Positions 1 to 8,090 of a stretch of DNA of 12,529 nucleotides are shown piece after piece (position 1 is the first letter of the stretch; the number at the start of each line of letters is the position of its first letter). The notes beneath the pieces were generated by a model. It was given only the letters and a program-made list of their open reading frames with translations, did no database searches and was not told the DNA's origin. Origin of the DNA: JAYFNU01 sp964458545 (GTDB lineage Bacteria > Bacillota > Clostridia > Oscillospirales > Ruminococcaceae); the NCBI GenBank assembly GCA_964458545.1, contig CAYWJF010000049.1, positions 1 through 12,529 on the forward strand. Reading direction: 5' to 3'. Both the position numbers and the translations under genes were made by a program.

Positions 1-851
1 AAAGCGCTTCCTTGAACGAGGCGTTTTCAGGATTAAATGAAAAGACAAACAAGAGTCTTTTCTGGGGTCAGGCGACTGCCGTGTTAATTAGCGCCGACGC
101 CGCAAAGGAAAGACTCTCGGAAATTATAAGCTTCCTTTCAAACGAAGAGGGCTTTAGAATGAATATACACATACTAATTTACAACGGTCTTGCAAAAGAG
201 GCTGTGAGAATGAAGACAAACGATAACGTAACAATAGGTGACGACATCGAAAAGCTATTATCAAATATGCCTAAGGGCACAAACTGTTCTGTTAAGCTGT
301 TTGAGCTTGCGGCGACTATGAACAGCGGCGGGGTTACGGCTTTTCTCCCGATACTAACGGCACAAGAAAACGAAGAACAGCTTACAAAAGAGAACGAAGA
401 TTTAAAAACAGTTAAGGTAAGCATTGAAGAACTGCTGGTAATAAATAAGAACAATGTTTTCGGCGCGGTTAGTTTAGAAAGCAGTGTTTGGGCGTTACTT
501 TTACAGAATAAAGTAAAAGAGATTGACGCTTCCTTACTCAATATGGAAAAGCTAAACGGAATTGTTCTTAACGCGTTAAACACCTCGTTACAGCTAAAAA
601 ACGGTCTTTTAATCGTTGAGGTTTATACCACCGCTTACAAGAATAAAGGTAAGGCAACAGATAGCCAGGTTAAGGAGCAGTTGGCTGACACAATACTAAA
701 ACACGTAAGAGACAGCTACGAGTATTACAATAATGAGCTTGGGGTAGATATACTAAATAAGAGCGCTTTATTCCACGCGAATGGAATAGACGAGAGTAGC
801 TACAACAGCATTCCCGTTGTGTTTTCAATTAAGCTAAATTTAATTTCATAA
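1..851 (+). CDS. Ger(x)C-family spore germination lipoprotein, C-terminal part (5' partial)
   Basis: This looks like the C subunit of a Ger-type nutrient germinant receptor, a lipoprotein on the outer face of the spore inner membrane that works with GerA- and GerB-type membrane subunits. The frame is open to the left edge (Ser-Ala-Ser before the TTG at 12), so the signal peptide, lipobox Cys and roughly the first 100 residues of a usual 370-400 residue protein lie outside the window; the TTG at 12 is not a credible start. Visible hallmarks are the segment around VLISADAAKERLSEIISFL, followed by EGFRMNIHILIYNGLAKE, which matches the family pattern of a 'do-over' helix and strand ending in a small-residue/Ala-Lys-Glu motif. 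The C-terminal domain follows, ending in helices (VKEQLADTILKHVRDSYEYY) and a final beta strand (VVFSIKLNLIS). The genes for the A and B subunits would be expected just upstream. The family call is fairly secure; which receptor (gerA, gerB or gerK type) cannot be told. Confidence 0.8.
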   Translation, partial: SASLNEAFSGLNEKTNKSLFWGQATAVLISADAAKERLSEIISFLSNEEGFRMNIHILIYNGLAKEAVRMKTNDNVTIGDDIEKLLSNMPKGTNCSVKLFELAATMNSGGVTAFLPILTAQENEEQLTKENEDLKTVKVSIEELLVINKNNVFGAVSLESSVWALLLQNKVKEIDASLLNMEKLNGIVLNALNTSLQLKNGLLIVEVYTTAYKNKGKATDSQVKEQLADTILKHVRDSYEYYNNELGVDILNKSALFHANGIDESSYNSIPVVFSIKLNLIS

Positions 852-864
852 TTACTTTTTCGCA

Positions 865-893
865 TTGAAAGAACACATTAAATTATGTATAAT
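865..893 (+). promoter_or_regulatory. Sigma-A promoter of the hprK operon
   Basis: A -35 hexamer TTGAAA (865-870) and a perfect -10 TATAAT (888-893) are separated by exactly 17 bases, lying between the ger stop (851) and the hprK start. Transcription would begin near 900, leaving a leader of only about 20 bases, too short for a riboswitch. This is the best promoter in the window and the likely driver of the six-gene run ending at 9062. Confidence 0.8.
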
Positions 894-920
894 AAATGAG
901 TAATAAAAGGGGGTATGCTA

Positions 921-1853
921 ATGGACACATATTCGGTATCTCTCGATAAAATGATTAAAGAGCTAAACCTCGGTACAATCTACCTTCCGTGCGAGCCTTC
1001 AAAGGTATTAATAACCTCGCCAGAAATAAACCGTCCCGCGCTAATATTAAACGGATTTACAGACTATTTTGACCCGCGCAGGGTAGAGATATTCGGTATG
1101 GTTGAAATGGCATATCTTGAAAAACTGTCCGAAGAGGAACGCTTCAAAATGCTAGACCTCTTCTTTTCATTAAAGTCCGCCGCGGTGGTAATGTGTCGTG
1201 ATATGACACCCTTTCCCGAGATGGTGGAGGCGGCGAAAAAATACGGCGTGCCTTTTCTAACCACGCCTGAGAGCACCTCTAACCTTATGTCAGCGGCTAT
1301 CTCCTTTCTAAATGTCCAGCTCGCCCCGAGAATAACTCGCCACGGCGTTTTTGTCGAGGTTTACGGCGAGGGTATACTTATACTCGGCGAAAGCGGCGTA
1401 GGAAAGAGCGAGACAGCTATCGAGCTTGTTAAGCGCGGTCACCGTCTTGTTGCAGACGACGCCGTTGAGCTTCGCAAGGTATCGAATAAAACTATCGTTG
1501 GCTCTGCGCCAGAAAACATAAGGCATTTTATTGAGCTTCGCGGCGTAGGTATAATTAATATTAAGAATATCTTCGGTATGGGTGCCGTTAAGATTTCTGA
1601 AAAGGTTGACCTTGTAATTACGCTTGAGCCGTGGGAGAAGGACAAAAACTACAGCATTTTGGGGCTGCAAAACGAAAAGGCCAATATCCTTGACGTTCAG
1701 ATTCCCGAAATAACAATTCCTATACGCCCGGGGCGCAATCTCGCTATAATTATCGAAACGGCGGCTATGAATAACCGCCAGAAGAAGCTCGGCTACGACG
1801 CGACGAGCGAGCTTTTCAACCAGCTTGGTATAGAAGACGACGTAACGGAGTAG
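921..1853 (+). CDS. hprK: HPr kinase/phosphorylase
   Basis: Bifunctional enzyme that phosphorylates HPr (and Crh where present) on Ser46 using ATP or pyrophosphate, and removes the phosphate by phosphorolysis. It is the sensor of carbon catabolite repression in Firmicutes and acts as a cytoplasmic hexamer. I place the start at the ATG at 921 because the AAAGGGGG ribosome binding site (906-913) is 7 bases from it but only 1 base from the upstream ATG at 915; this gives 310 residues, normal for the family. Numbering from 921, the N-terminal domain covers about 1-130, the conserved His is at 141 (RHG), the P-loop GESGVGKSE begins at 156, the Asp pair is at 179-180, and the family signature IELRGVGIINIKNIFGMGAV follows. 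The C-terminal ETAAMNNRQKKLG matches the usual end helix. It is the first gene of the operon, immediately followed by murB. Neither ptsH nor crh is in view. Confidence 0.95.
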   Translation: MDTYSVSLDKMIKELNLGTIYLPCEPSKVLITSPEINRPALILNGFTDYFDPRRVEIFGMVEMAYLEKLSEEERFKMLDLFFSLKSAAVVMCRDMTPFPEMVEAAKKYGVPFLTTPESTSNLMSAAISFLNVQLAPRITRHGVFVEVYGEGILILGESGVGKSETAIELVKRGHRLVADDAVELRKVSNKTIVGSAPENIRHFIELRGVGIINIKNIFGMGAVKISEKVDLVITLEPWEKDKNYSILGLQNEKANILDVQIPEITIPIRPGRNLAIIIETAAMNNRQKKLGYDATSELFNQLGIEDDVTE

Positions 1854-1865
1854 TTGTGTATACAT

Positions 1866-2774
1866 ATGGAGATTAACGCCGCTGTTGAGAAACTAAAAAA
1901 AGAAGCAGGCATATCCGTCTACTTGAACGAGCCACTTTCGGGGCATACGGGCTTTCAGACGGGCGGTAATGCCGCATTAATGGTATTGCCGCAAAGCAGA
2001 GCCGCTTTTATTGAGACAGTAAAAATACTTAGAAACGAGAATATTGATTTTTTTATTCTCGGTAAGGGAAGCAATGTTTTAGCTTTAGATGAGGGCTACG
2101 CGGGCGCTGTTGTAAAGACCGAGCGCGCTCTTTCTGATATTACGTTCGGTGAAAACGGTGAGGTTTATTGCGAGGCGGGCGTTTCACTCGCGGCGCTTTG
2201 CAGAAGCTGCGCTGAACGCGGACTTTCGGGTCTTGAGTTTGCCTTCGGTATACCGGGAACGGTAGGCGGCGCGGTGTTTATGAACGCAGGCGCTTACGAC
2301 GGAGAGATGAAGGACGTCGTGACATACGCAGACGTTCTATTTACCGACGGTAACACTGGCAAGGTTTACGGAGACGAGCTTAAATTTTCTTATCGCCACA
2401 GCTTCGCCGAGGACTGCGGAGCAATAATTCTAGGTGCGGGACTTAAGCTAAAAAAGGGCAATAAGGCTGAAATAGTTTCGCGTATGAGCGAGCTTATGGA
2501 TAGACGAAAAGAAAAGCAGCCACTTGAATATCCGAGCTGCGGAAGCACCTTTAAGCGACCAGTTGGCGGCTACGCCTCAAAGCTAATTGACGAAAGCGGA
2601 CTTAGGGGCTATGCAATAGGCGGCGCGTGCGTAAGCGATAAGCATTGTGGGTTCATAATTAACAGGTCAAAGGCTACCTCAAGCGAGATACTTGAGCTTG
2701 TCGATTATGTAAAAAGAACGGTAAAAGAAAAATCAGGCGTTTCGCTTGAATGTGAAATAAAGCTACTTAAGTAG
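1866..2774 (+). CDS. murB: UDP-N-acetylenolpyruvoylglucosamine reductase
   Basis: NADPH- and FAD-dependent reductase that converts UDP-GlcNAc-enolpyruvate to UDP-MurNAc, the second committed step of peptidoglycan precursor synthesis, in the cytoplasm. The ATG at 1866 (MEINAAVEKL, 302 residues) is preferred to a TTG at 1854, because the extra residues MCIH do not resemble the family N-terminus and the TTG sits only 3 bases after GGAG. No well-spaced ribosome binding site is visible for 1866, so translation may be coupled to hprK, whose stop lies 12 bases upstream. FAD-binding motifs are present: LGKGSNVLA near 65 and EFAFGIPGTVGGAVFMNAGAY near 124-144. SYRHS (175-179) and the catalytic Ser of CGSTFKRP (Ser227) mark it as the Firmicute type, and a conserved Glu lies in the C-terminal LECEIKLL. 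Length and motifs look intact. Confidence 0.95.
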   Translation: MEINAAVEKLKKEAGISVYLNEPLSGHTGFQTGGNAALMVLPQSRAAFIETVKILRNENIDFFILGKGSNVLALDEGYAGAVVKTERALSDITFGENGEVYCEAGVSLAALCRSCAERGLSGLEFAFGIPGTVGGAVFMNAGAYDGEMKDVVTYADVLFTDGNTGKVYGDELKFSYRHSFAEDCGAIILGAGLKLKKGNKAEIVSRMSELMDRRKEKQPLEYPSCGSTFKRPVGGYASKLIDESGLRGYAIGGACVSDKHCGFIINRSKATSSEILELVDYVKRTVKEKSGVSLECEIKLLK

Positions 2775-2788
2775 CAAAGGGGAAAAAC

Positions 2789-3649
2789 ATGGATGTTGTA
2801 ATTGTAACGGGACTTTCGGGCGCGGGAAAAACTCAGGCTATTAACGCTCTTGAGGATATAGGCTATTTCTGCGTTGATAATATGCCGCCGTCGCTAATTC
2901 CGCGTTTCGTTGAGATGGCGATACAGATTAATAAGTACAGCACCCTTGCCGTAGTGACCGACGTTCGTACAGGCGAGTTTTTCAGCGGTTTTTTTGACGC
3001 GATAGAAGACTTAAGGAAGCTGGAGGTAAACGTTAAGATACTTTTCCTTGACGCCTCCGACGAGGTGCTTGAAAAGCGCTACCGTGAAACGAGAAGGAAG
3101 CACCCGCTCGCTACCTCTGACAACTATAATATGCTTGAGGCTATTCAGGACGAAAGAAGAATGCTTCAGCCTATATTTGAGCTAGCCGATTACCGCGTGG
3201 TAACCACTCACATTTCCGCGGGTCAGATGAAGGAACAGATAGTTTCCCTCTTTCTTGCTGATAAAAACGACTCGCTTTACATACGCTGTATGTCCTTTGG
3301 CTATAAGTACGGCGTGCCGACCGAGGCTGACCTTATGTTAGACGTAAGGTGCCTTCCCAACCCCTTTTATATTGAAGAGCTTAAAGAAAAAACAGGACTT
3401 GATAAGCCCGTTACCGACTATGTTTTCTCGTTCGATTCAACAAACGAGCTTGTAAAAAGGTTCTATAGTCTAATAGAATATCTCTTGCCCTTATATCAAA
3501 AGGAAGGCAAGAGCCAGCTTGTAATTGGTATAGGTTGTACGGGCGGAAAACACCGCTCAGTAGCGATAGCTGAAAACCTCACGGCATATATTAAGGGGCT
3601 TGACTACAAGTGCAAGTCAATACACCGAGACATTAATAAAAAGATTTAA
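2789..3649 (+). CDS. rapZ: RapZ/YvcJ-family nucleotide-binding regulatory protein
   Basis: P-loop ATP/GTP-binding protein. In enterobacteria RapZ is an RNA-binding adaptor controlling the GlmZ/GlmY-glmS circuit of amino-sugar synthesis; in Bacillus subtilis the homologue YvcJ binds and hydrolyses nucleotides and affects competence. Its exact role in clostridia is not established. The start is supported by AAAGGGG (2776-2782), 6 bases before the ATG. The 286 residues are the full family length. Motifs in order: Walker A GLSGAGKT (8-15), CVDNMPPSLIP (28-38), the VTDVRTGEF strand (56-64), FLDASDEVLEKRYRETRRKHPL (starting at 86), SFGYKYGVP (169-177), DVRCLPNPFY (185-194) and the C-terminal GCTGGKHRSV (249-258) followed by HRDINK. 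It lies 14 bases after murB and 2 bases before whiA. The usual Firmicute neighbour yvcK is missing between rapZ and whiA. Confidence 0.93.
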   Translation: MDVVIVTGLSGAGKTQAINALEDIGYFCVDNMPPSLIPRFVEMAIQINKYSTLAVVTDVRTGEFFSGFFDAIEDLRKLEVNVKILFLDASDEVLEKRYRETRRKHPLATSDNYNMLEAIQDERRMLQPIFELADYRVVTTHISAGQMKEQIVSLFLADKNDSLYIRCMSFGYKYGVPTEADLMLDVRCLPNPFYIEELKEKTGLDKPVTDYVFSFDSTNELVKRFYSLIEYLLPLYQKEGKSQLVIGIGCTGGKHRSVAIAENLTAYIKGLDYKCKSIHRDINKKI

Positions 3650-3651
3650 CT

Positions 3652-4563
3652 ATGACATTTTGTGCGGAATGTAAACAGGATATTATCGAAAACTACCGTT
3701 TTTCAGGGTGCTGTAATTCAGCGCACCTGTACGGCATACTCAGCTTTTGCAAGACCTTCTCAAAGGAGCGCATATGCATATCAAGCGAGTATGATTTTGT
3801 TATTAACCATATCTTATGCGTGCTGACCGAGTTCGGTATTTCAAAAGAAAAATGCGAGCTTAGTAAATCAAAGCGCGACTACCAGATTAATATCTACGAC
3901 CATAACACGATTGACCGTTTGCTTATTGACTTTGGGTATTCAGGCGACGAGTACAGCTTTAGAATTAATAAGGACAATTTCAACTGTGAAAGCTGTAAGG
4001 CGGCGTTTATCGCGGGGTGCTTTTTATCCTGCGGCACAATTACTTCGCCCGAGCTCGGGTACCATATGGAGTTCACAACCCACAAGAAGAACCTTTTCAA
4101 CGATTTTTTAGAGCTGACAAAAAAATCTGGCTTTGAGCCAAAAACAACCTCTCGTAGCTCGTCGTATGTTATGTATTTCAAAAATAGCGAGCAGATTGAG
4201 GACGTTCTTACCTTTCTCGGCGCGTATGACGCGTCCTTGAAGCTTATGGATACGAAAATATACAAGGACGTAAAGAATAGAGTAAACCGCAGAATGAACT
4301 GCGATAACGCAAACCTCGACAAGGCGATAGACGCGGCGAACTCGGACAAGCTTCTTATAGAAGAACTGTTTCATAAAAAGGGTAAGGACTTTCTTTCGGA
4401 CGAGCTTCGTGCTGTAGCGAAGCTTCGTCTTGAAAACCCCGAGCTTACACTAACGGAGCTTGGACAAGCGCTTCCAGAAAAGCTTTCTAAATCGGGCGTA
4501 AACCACAGACTTCGTAAAATACGGGCGATTGCGTCCGAACTTAAGGAAGAAAACCATGATTAA
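3652..4563 (+). CDS. whiA: WhiA-family DNA-binding regulator
   Basis: WhiA is a DNA-binding protein with a degenerate LAGLIDADG homing-endonuclease fold joined to a C-terminal helix-turn-helix. It controls sporulation septation genes in Streptomyces and influences division and chromosome segregation in B. subtilis. The N-terminal region (1-105) is divergent, as usual in clostridia. The LAGLIDADG-like part starts at CKAAFIAGCFLSCGTITSPE (115-134) and continues with LGYHMEF. The strongest signatures are VKNRVNRRMNCDNANLDKAI (207-226) and the helix-turn-helix segment ending in LSKSGVNHRLRKIRAIA (278-294). The 303 residues are close to the family norm of about 300-320. It starts 2 bases after the rapZ stop with no separate strong ribosome binding site, implying translational coupling, and its last 8 bases overlap dnaE. 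It is rich in Cys (13), including CxxC at 4-7 and 112-115 and Cys-Cys at 20-21. Confidence 0.92.
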   Translation: MTFCAECKQDIIENYRFSGCCNSAHLYGILSFCKTFSKERICISSEYDFVINHILCVLTEFGISKEKCELSKSKRDYQINIYDHNTIDRLLIDFGYSGDEYSFRINKDNFNCESCKAAFIAGCFLSCGTITSPELGYHMEFTTHKKNLFNDFLELTKKSGFEPKTTSRSSSYVMYFKNSEQIEDVLTFLGAYDASLKLMDTKIYKDVKNRVNRRMNCDNANLDKAIDAANSDKLLIEELFHKKGKDFLSDELRAVAKLRLENPELTLTELGQALPEKLSKSGVNHRLRKIRAIASELKEENHD

Positions 4564-7500
4564 TTCCGCAGATTTCGTTCATCTTCATGTACATACCGAG
4601 TACAGCCTTCTTGACGGCGCCTGCCGAATTAAGAAGCTTATTTCCCGTATAAATGAGCTCGGTCAAACCGCCGTCGCAATTACCGACCACGGCGTTATGT
4701 ACGGTTGCGTAGATTTTTACAAAGAGGCGAAAGCAAACGGAATTAAGCCGATAATTGGCTGCGAGGTGTATGTCGCGGCAAGAACGAGACTGGACAAGGT
4801 TTATAAAATCGACTCCTCCTCTTATCACCTTGTTTTGCTTTGCAAAAACGAAACGGGCTATAAAAACCTAATTAAAATGGTCAGCATAGCTAATACCGAA
4901 GGCTTCTATAACCGCCCGCGCGTAGACCACGAGTTGTTAGAGAAGTATGGCGAGGGGCTTATATGTCTTTCCGCGTGCCTCGCGGGCGAAGTTCCACAAG
5001 CGCTCTTAGCGGACGACTACGAAAAGGCTATAGAAATAGCTAAGTACTACCAAAACCTTTTCGGCAAAGAAAACTACTATATAGAAATTCAAGACCACGG
5101 CATAGAAGAGCAGATAAGGATACTTCCGAGTCTTATTCGCCTTGCGCATGAGCTTGATATTCCGCTTGTCGCTACTAACGACTGCCACTATGTCGAACAG
5201 AAGGACAGCGTTATGCAGCACGCGCTCATCTGTCTTGGTACTAATAAAACCTTTGACGATGATGATGTGCTTGAATTTAAAACAAACAACTTCTACGTTC
5301 GCTCCACCGAGGAGATGGCGGAGGTCTTTTCCGCCGTCCCAGAGGCTATAACGAATACTGCGAAGGTCGCCGAAATGTGCGATTTCGACTTCGAATTCGG
5401 CGTAACAAAGCTTCCTTACTATGAAAACCCAGAGGGTATAGACAACGCGGAGTTTTTCAAAAAGCTTTGCTACGAAGGCTTTGAGCGTTACTATGGAAAG
5501 AGTAACGACGAAAGCATAAAAGCTCGGCTTTTGTACGAAATCTCGGTAATAGAGAAGATGGGTTATATAAACTACTTCCTTATTGTTTGGGATTTTATTA
5601 ACTACGCAAAAAGCAACGATATACCCGTAGGACCCGGGCGAGGCTCGGGCGCTGGAAGTATATGCGCCTACTGTATGGGTATTACCGGTATCGACCCTAT
5701 AAGATACAATCTGCTGTTCGAGCGGTTCTTAAACCCCGAGCGAGTCAGTATGCCTGATTTTGATATAGATTTCTGCTACGAGGGTCGCCCGCGCGTTATT
5801 GAATATGTAACCAACAAGTATGGAAGCACACACGTTGCGCAGATTATAACCTTCGGAACGCTCGCGGCGCGTCAGGCTGTCCGCGATATGGGGCGGGTGC
5901 TCGGTATGGGCTACGCGCAGGTGGACGGTATAGCAAAGCTCATTCCGCAGGAGCTTGGTATTACCCTTGCGAAGGCGCTTGAGGTTTCAGCTGAATTAAA
6001 GGAGCTGTACGATAACTCCGAGGACGAGCATGTAAAGAGACTTATTGACCTTGCGCTTGACGTAGAAGGTATGCCGCGTCACGCCTCGACACACGCTGCG
6101 GGCGTTGTAATAACCCGTGACGAGGTCAGTGACTATGTGCCGCTTTCTATAAATGATGACCAGCCAGTAACGCAGTACACAATGGTAACCCTTGAGGAGC
6201 TCGGGCTTCTAAAGATGGACTTTTTGGGTCTTCGCACCCTTACGGTTATTGCAGACTGCGAAAAGGATATACAAAGAACCAACCCCGACTTTAAGCTAAG
6301 CGAGATACCTTACGACGACGAAAAGACCTTTAAAATGCTGTCTGACGGAAAGACAGAGGGCGTGTTTCAGTTCGAGTCTGGCGGTATGCGAAAGGTTCTT
6401 ATGGACCTAAAGCCTGTTAACGTAGAAGACCTTATAGCGGTAATTTCGCTTTACAGACCGGGACCTATGGCATCAATTCCGACCTATATTGAAAACCGCC
6501 ACCATCCCGAAAAGAAAAGATATAAGCACCCGCTTTTAAAGCCGATACTTGACGTTACAAACGGCTGTATTGTATATCAAGAGCAGGTTATGCAAATTTT
6601 CCGTGAGCTTGCGGGCTTTAGCTATGGGCAAGCCGACCTTGTGCGCCGCGCTATGTCAAAAAAGAAGCATAAGGTAATGGAAGAAGAGGGCGTTCGCTTT
6701 ATCTATGGCAGCACCGAAGAGGGAAGGGAATGCGACGGCTGTGTTAAACGCGGAATACCTGAGTCGATTGCGAAGAATATATACGACGAAATGTCCTCGT
6801 TTGCGTCCTACGCCTTTAATAAGTCGCACGCCGCGTCCTACGCTATCGTCGCTTACCGCACGGCGTATTTAAAATGCCATTACCCTTGTGAATTTATGTC
6901 GGCGCTTCTTACAAGCGTGCTCGATAGCACCGATAAAGTAATAGAATATATAAATGAGTGTCAAAATATCGGCATTGAGGTGCTTCCGCCAGACGTTAAT
7001 ATAAGCTCACACGGTTTTACCTCCGACGGCGGAAAAATACGTTTCGGACTGCTCGCAATAAAGAACGTTGGAAGAAATCTTATAGCCTCCATAAAAACAG
7101 AACAGAAAAGAAGCGGGGATTTCACCTCGTTTTATGAATTCTGCGAGCGTATGTATTCCTCTGAGCTTAATAAGCGGGCGCTCGAAAATCTTATTAAATG
7201 TGGCGCGTTTGATACCTTGGGCGCGACAAGGCGCGGTATGGTAGAAAGCGTTGATATGATACTTAAAGATATTGACGAGGACAAACGCAGTAATATTGAG
7301 GGTCAGCTTACCTTCTTTGATAACGTCGGGAGCGACAAAAAAGCGCGACGCTATGAGCCAAAGCAGACGGAAGAGTTCGAGATGCAGGAGCTTCTTCGAT
7401 TTGAAAAGGAGCTGACGGGTCTTTATATAACGAGCCACCCGCTAAAAGCTTACGCCGAAATGTGTAAGCAGATAGCTACAAAAAAGATACGCGACTATAT

Positions 7501-8062
7501 CGGCGAAGAGGGCGGCGGCGCAGATAACGAGCTTGTGAAGCTGGTGGTAACCGTCTCATCGGTAAGAACCAAGCTCACACGCAATAATTCGACAATGGCG
7601 TTCGTCAATATTGAGGATACCTCGGGCAGTATGGAGATGATAGTCTTCCCGAATAAATTCACCGAATACGCGGGAGAGCTTAAGGTTAACGAAATTGTTG
7701 TCGTAGAGGGCAGGCTATCTGTAAAAGAGGACGAAGCGATTAAGCTTGTTCTTAACAAGATAACGCCTATTTCTAAGTACACAGTCAACACAAGCGAGCT
7801 TACCGACGAGGACATTGAGCGCGCGATAAGCGCGTGTAAAGCAAAATCGCTTTACTTACGCATTTCCAACAAAGATGACCCAAAATATAAACGTCTTTTA
7901 GCTTTGCTTAGTATCTTTGGCGGGAATATGCCTGTAATGATTTACTTCACCGATACCAAGGAAACGGTAAAAACGCCGAGCAAATATTGGGTAGAATACA
8001 GCGACGCGCTTCGTAAGGAGTTGTTTTTACTGCTTAACGAAGAGAACGTGGTATTTAAATAA
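4556..8062 (+). CDS. dnaE: DNA polymerase III subunit alpha (DnaE)
   Basis: C-family replicative polymerase. In Firmicutes DnaE usually works beside PolC, extending primers and helping lagging-strand synthesis. The ATG at 4556 is chosen because AAGGA (4543-4547) lies 8 bases upstream and the product begins MINSADFVHLHVHTEYS as expected; the frame is open 9 codons further to a TTG with no support. The result is 1168 residues, the size of the E. coli-type (DnaE1) enzyme. Domains: PHP (about 6-215) with HLHVH (9-13), TDHG (44-47), GCE (68-70) and TNDCH (208-211); palm with GPGRGSGAGS (359-368); catalytic Asp401 and Asp403 in PDFDIDF; third catalytic Asp555 in MDFLGLRTL; the FNKSHAASYA region of the fingers; tandem HhH; and a C-terminal OB fold (about 994-1073). 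The start overlaps the last 8 bases of whiA, so coupling is likely. No frameshift or truncation is seen. Confidence 0.97.
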   Translation: MINSADFVHLHVHTEYSLLDGACRIKKLISRINELGQTAVAITDHGVMYGCVDFYKEAKANGIKPIIGCEVYVAARTRLDKVYKIDSSSYHLVLLCKNETGYKNLIKMVSIANTEGFYNRPRVDHELLEKYGEGLICLSACLAGEVPQALLADDYEKAIEIAKYYQNLFGKENYYIEIQDHGIEEQIRILPSLIRLAHELDIPLVATNDCHYVEQKDSVMQHALICLGTNKTFDDDDVLEFKTNNFYVRSTEEMAEVFSAVPEAITNTAKVAEMCDFDFEFGVTKLPYYENPEGIDNAEFFKKLCYEGFERYYGKSNDESIKARLLYEISVIEKMGYINYFLIVWDFINYAKSNDIPVGPGRGSGAGSICAYCMGITGIDPIRYNLLFERFLNPERVSMPDFDIDFCYEGRPRVIEYVTNKYGSTHVAQIITFGTLAARQAVRDMGRVLGMGYAQVDGIAKLIPQELGITLAKALEVSAELKELYDNSEDEHVKRLIDLALDVEGMPRHASTHAAGVVITRDEVSDYVPLSINDDQPVTQYTMVTLEELGLLKMDFLGLRTLTVIADCEKDIQRTNPDFKLSEIPYDDEKTFKMLSDGKTEGVFQFESGGMRKVLMDLKPVNVEDLIAVISLYRPGPMASIPTYIENRHHPEKKRYKHPLLKPILDVTNGCIVYQEQVMQIFRELAGFSYGQADLVRRAMSKKKHKVMEEEGVRFIYGSTEEGRECDGCVKRGIPESIAKNIYDEMSSFASYAFNKSHAASYAIVAYRTAYLKCHYPCEFMSALLTSVLDSTDKVIEYINECQNIGIEVLPPDVNISSHGFTSDGGKIRFGLLAIKNVGRNLIASIKTEQKRSGDFTSFYEFCERMYSSELNKRALENLIKCGAFDTLGATRRGMVESVDMILKDIDEDKRSNIEGQLTFFDNVGSDKKARRYEPKQTEEFEMQELLRFEKELTGLYITSHPLKAYAEMCKQIATKKIRDYIGEEGGGADNELVKLVVTVSSVRTKLTRNNSTMAFVNIEDTSGSMEMIVFPNKFTEYAGELKVNEIVVVEGRLSVKEDEAIKLVLNKITPISKYTVNTSELTDEDIERAISACKAKSLYLRISNKDDPKYKRLLALLSIFGGNMPVMIYFTDTKETVKTPSKYWVEYSDALRKELFLLLNEENVVFK

Positions 8063-8090
8063 TTAATCATATAATCTTGGAGGACGTTAA

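Noticed and set aside
179..583. A Ser/Phe-rich - strand open frame inside the ger gene
   Set aside because: It is antisense to a frame with clear Ger(x)C features; its composition is typical of a shadow frame.
915..920. The ATG at 915 as the hprK start
   Set aside because: It sits 1 base after the AAAGGGGG ribosome binding site; the ATG at 921 has a proper 7-base spacing.
852..920. A riboswitch or leader RNA ahead of hprK
   Set aside because: With the strong promoter at 865-893 only about 20 transcribed bases precede the start, too few for a structured leader.
1308..1865. A 185-codon open frame on the - strand across hprK
   Set aside because: It is wholly antisense to hprK, whose P-loop and signature motifs are intact. 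The product has no recognisable motif, and the frame results from codon bias.
8070..8075. A perfect TATAAT 15 bases before the pfkA ATG
   Set aside because: No -35 element lies at 16-18 bases (the sequence there is CGTGGT), and a start just downstream would fall at or after the ribosome binding site. Probably chance in AT-rich spacer.
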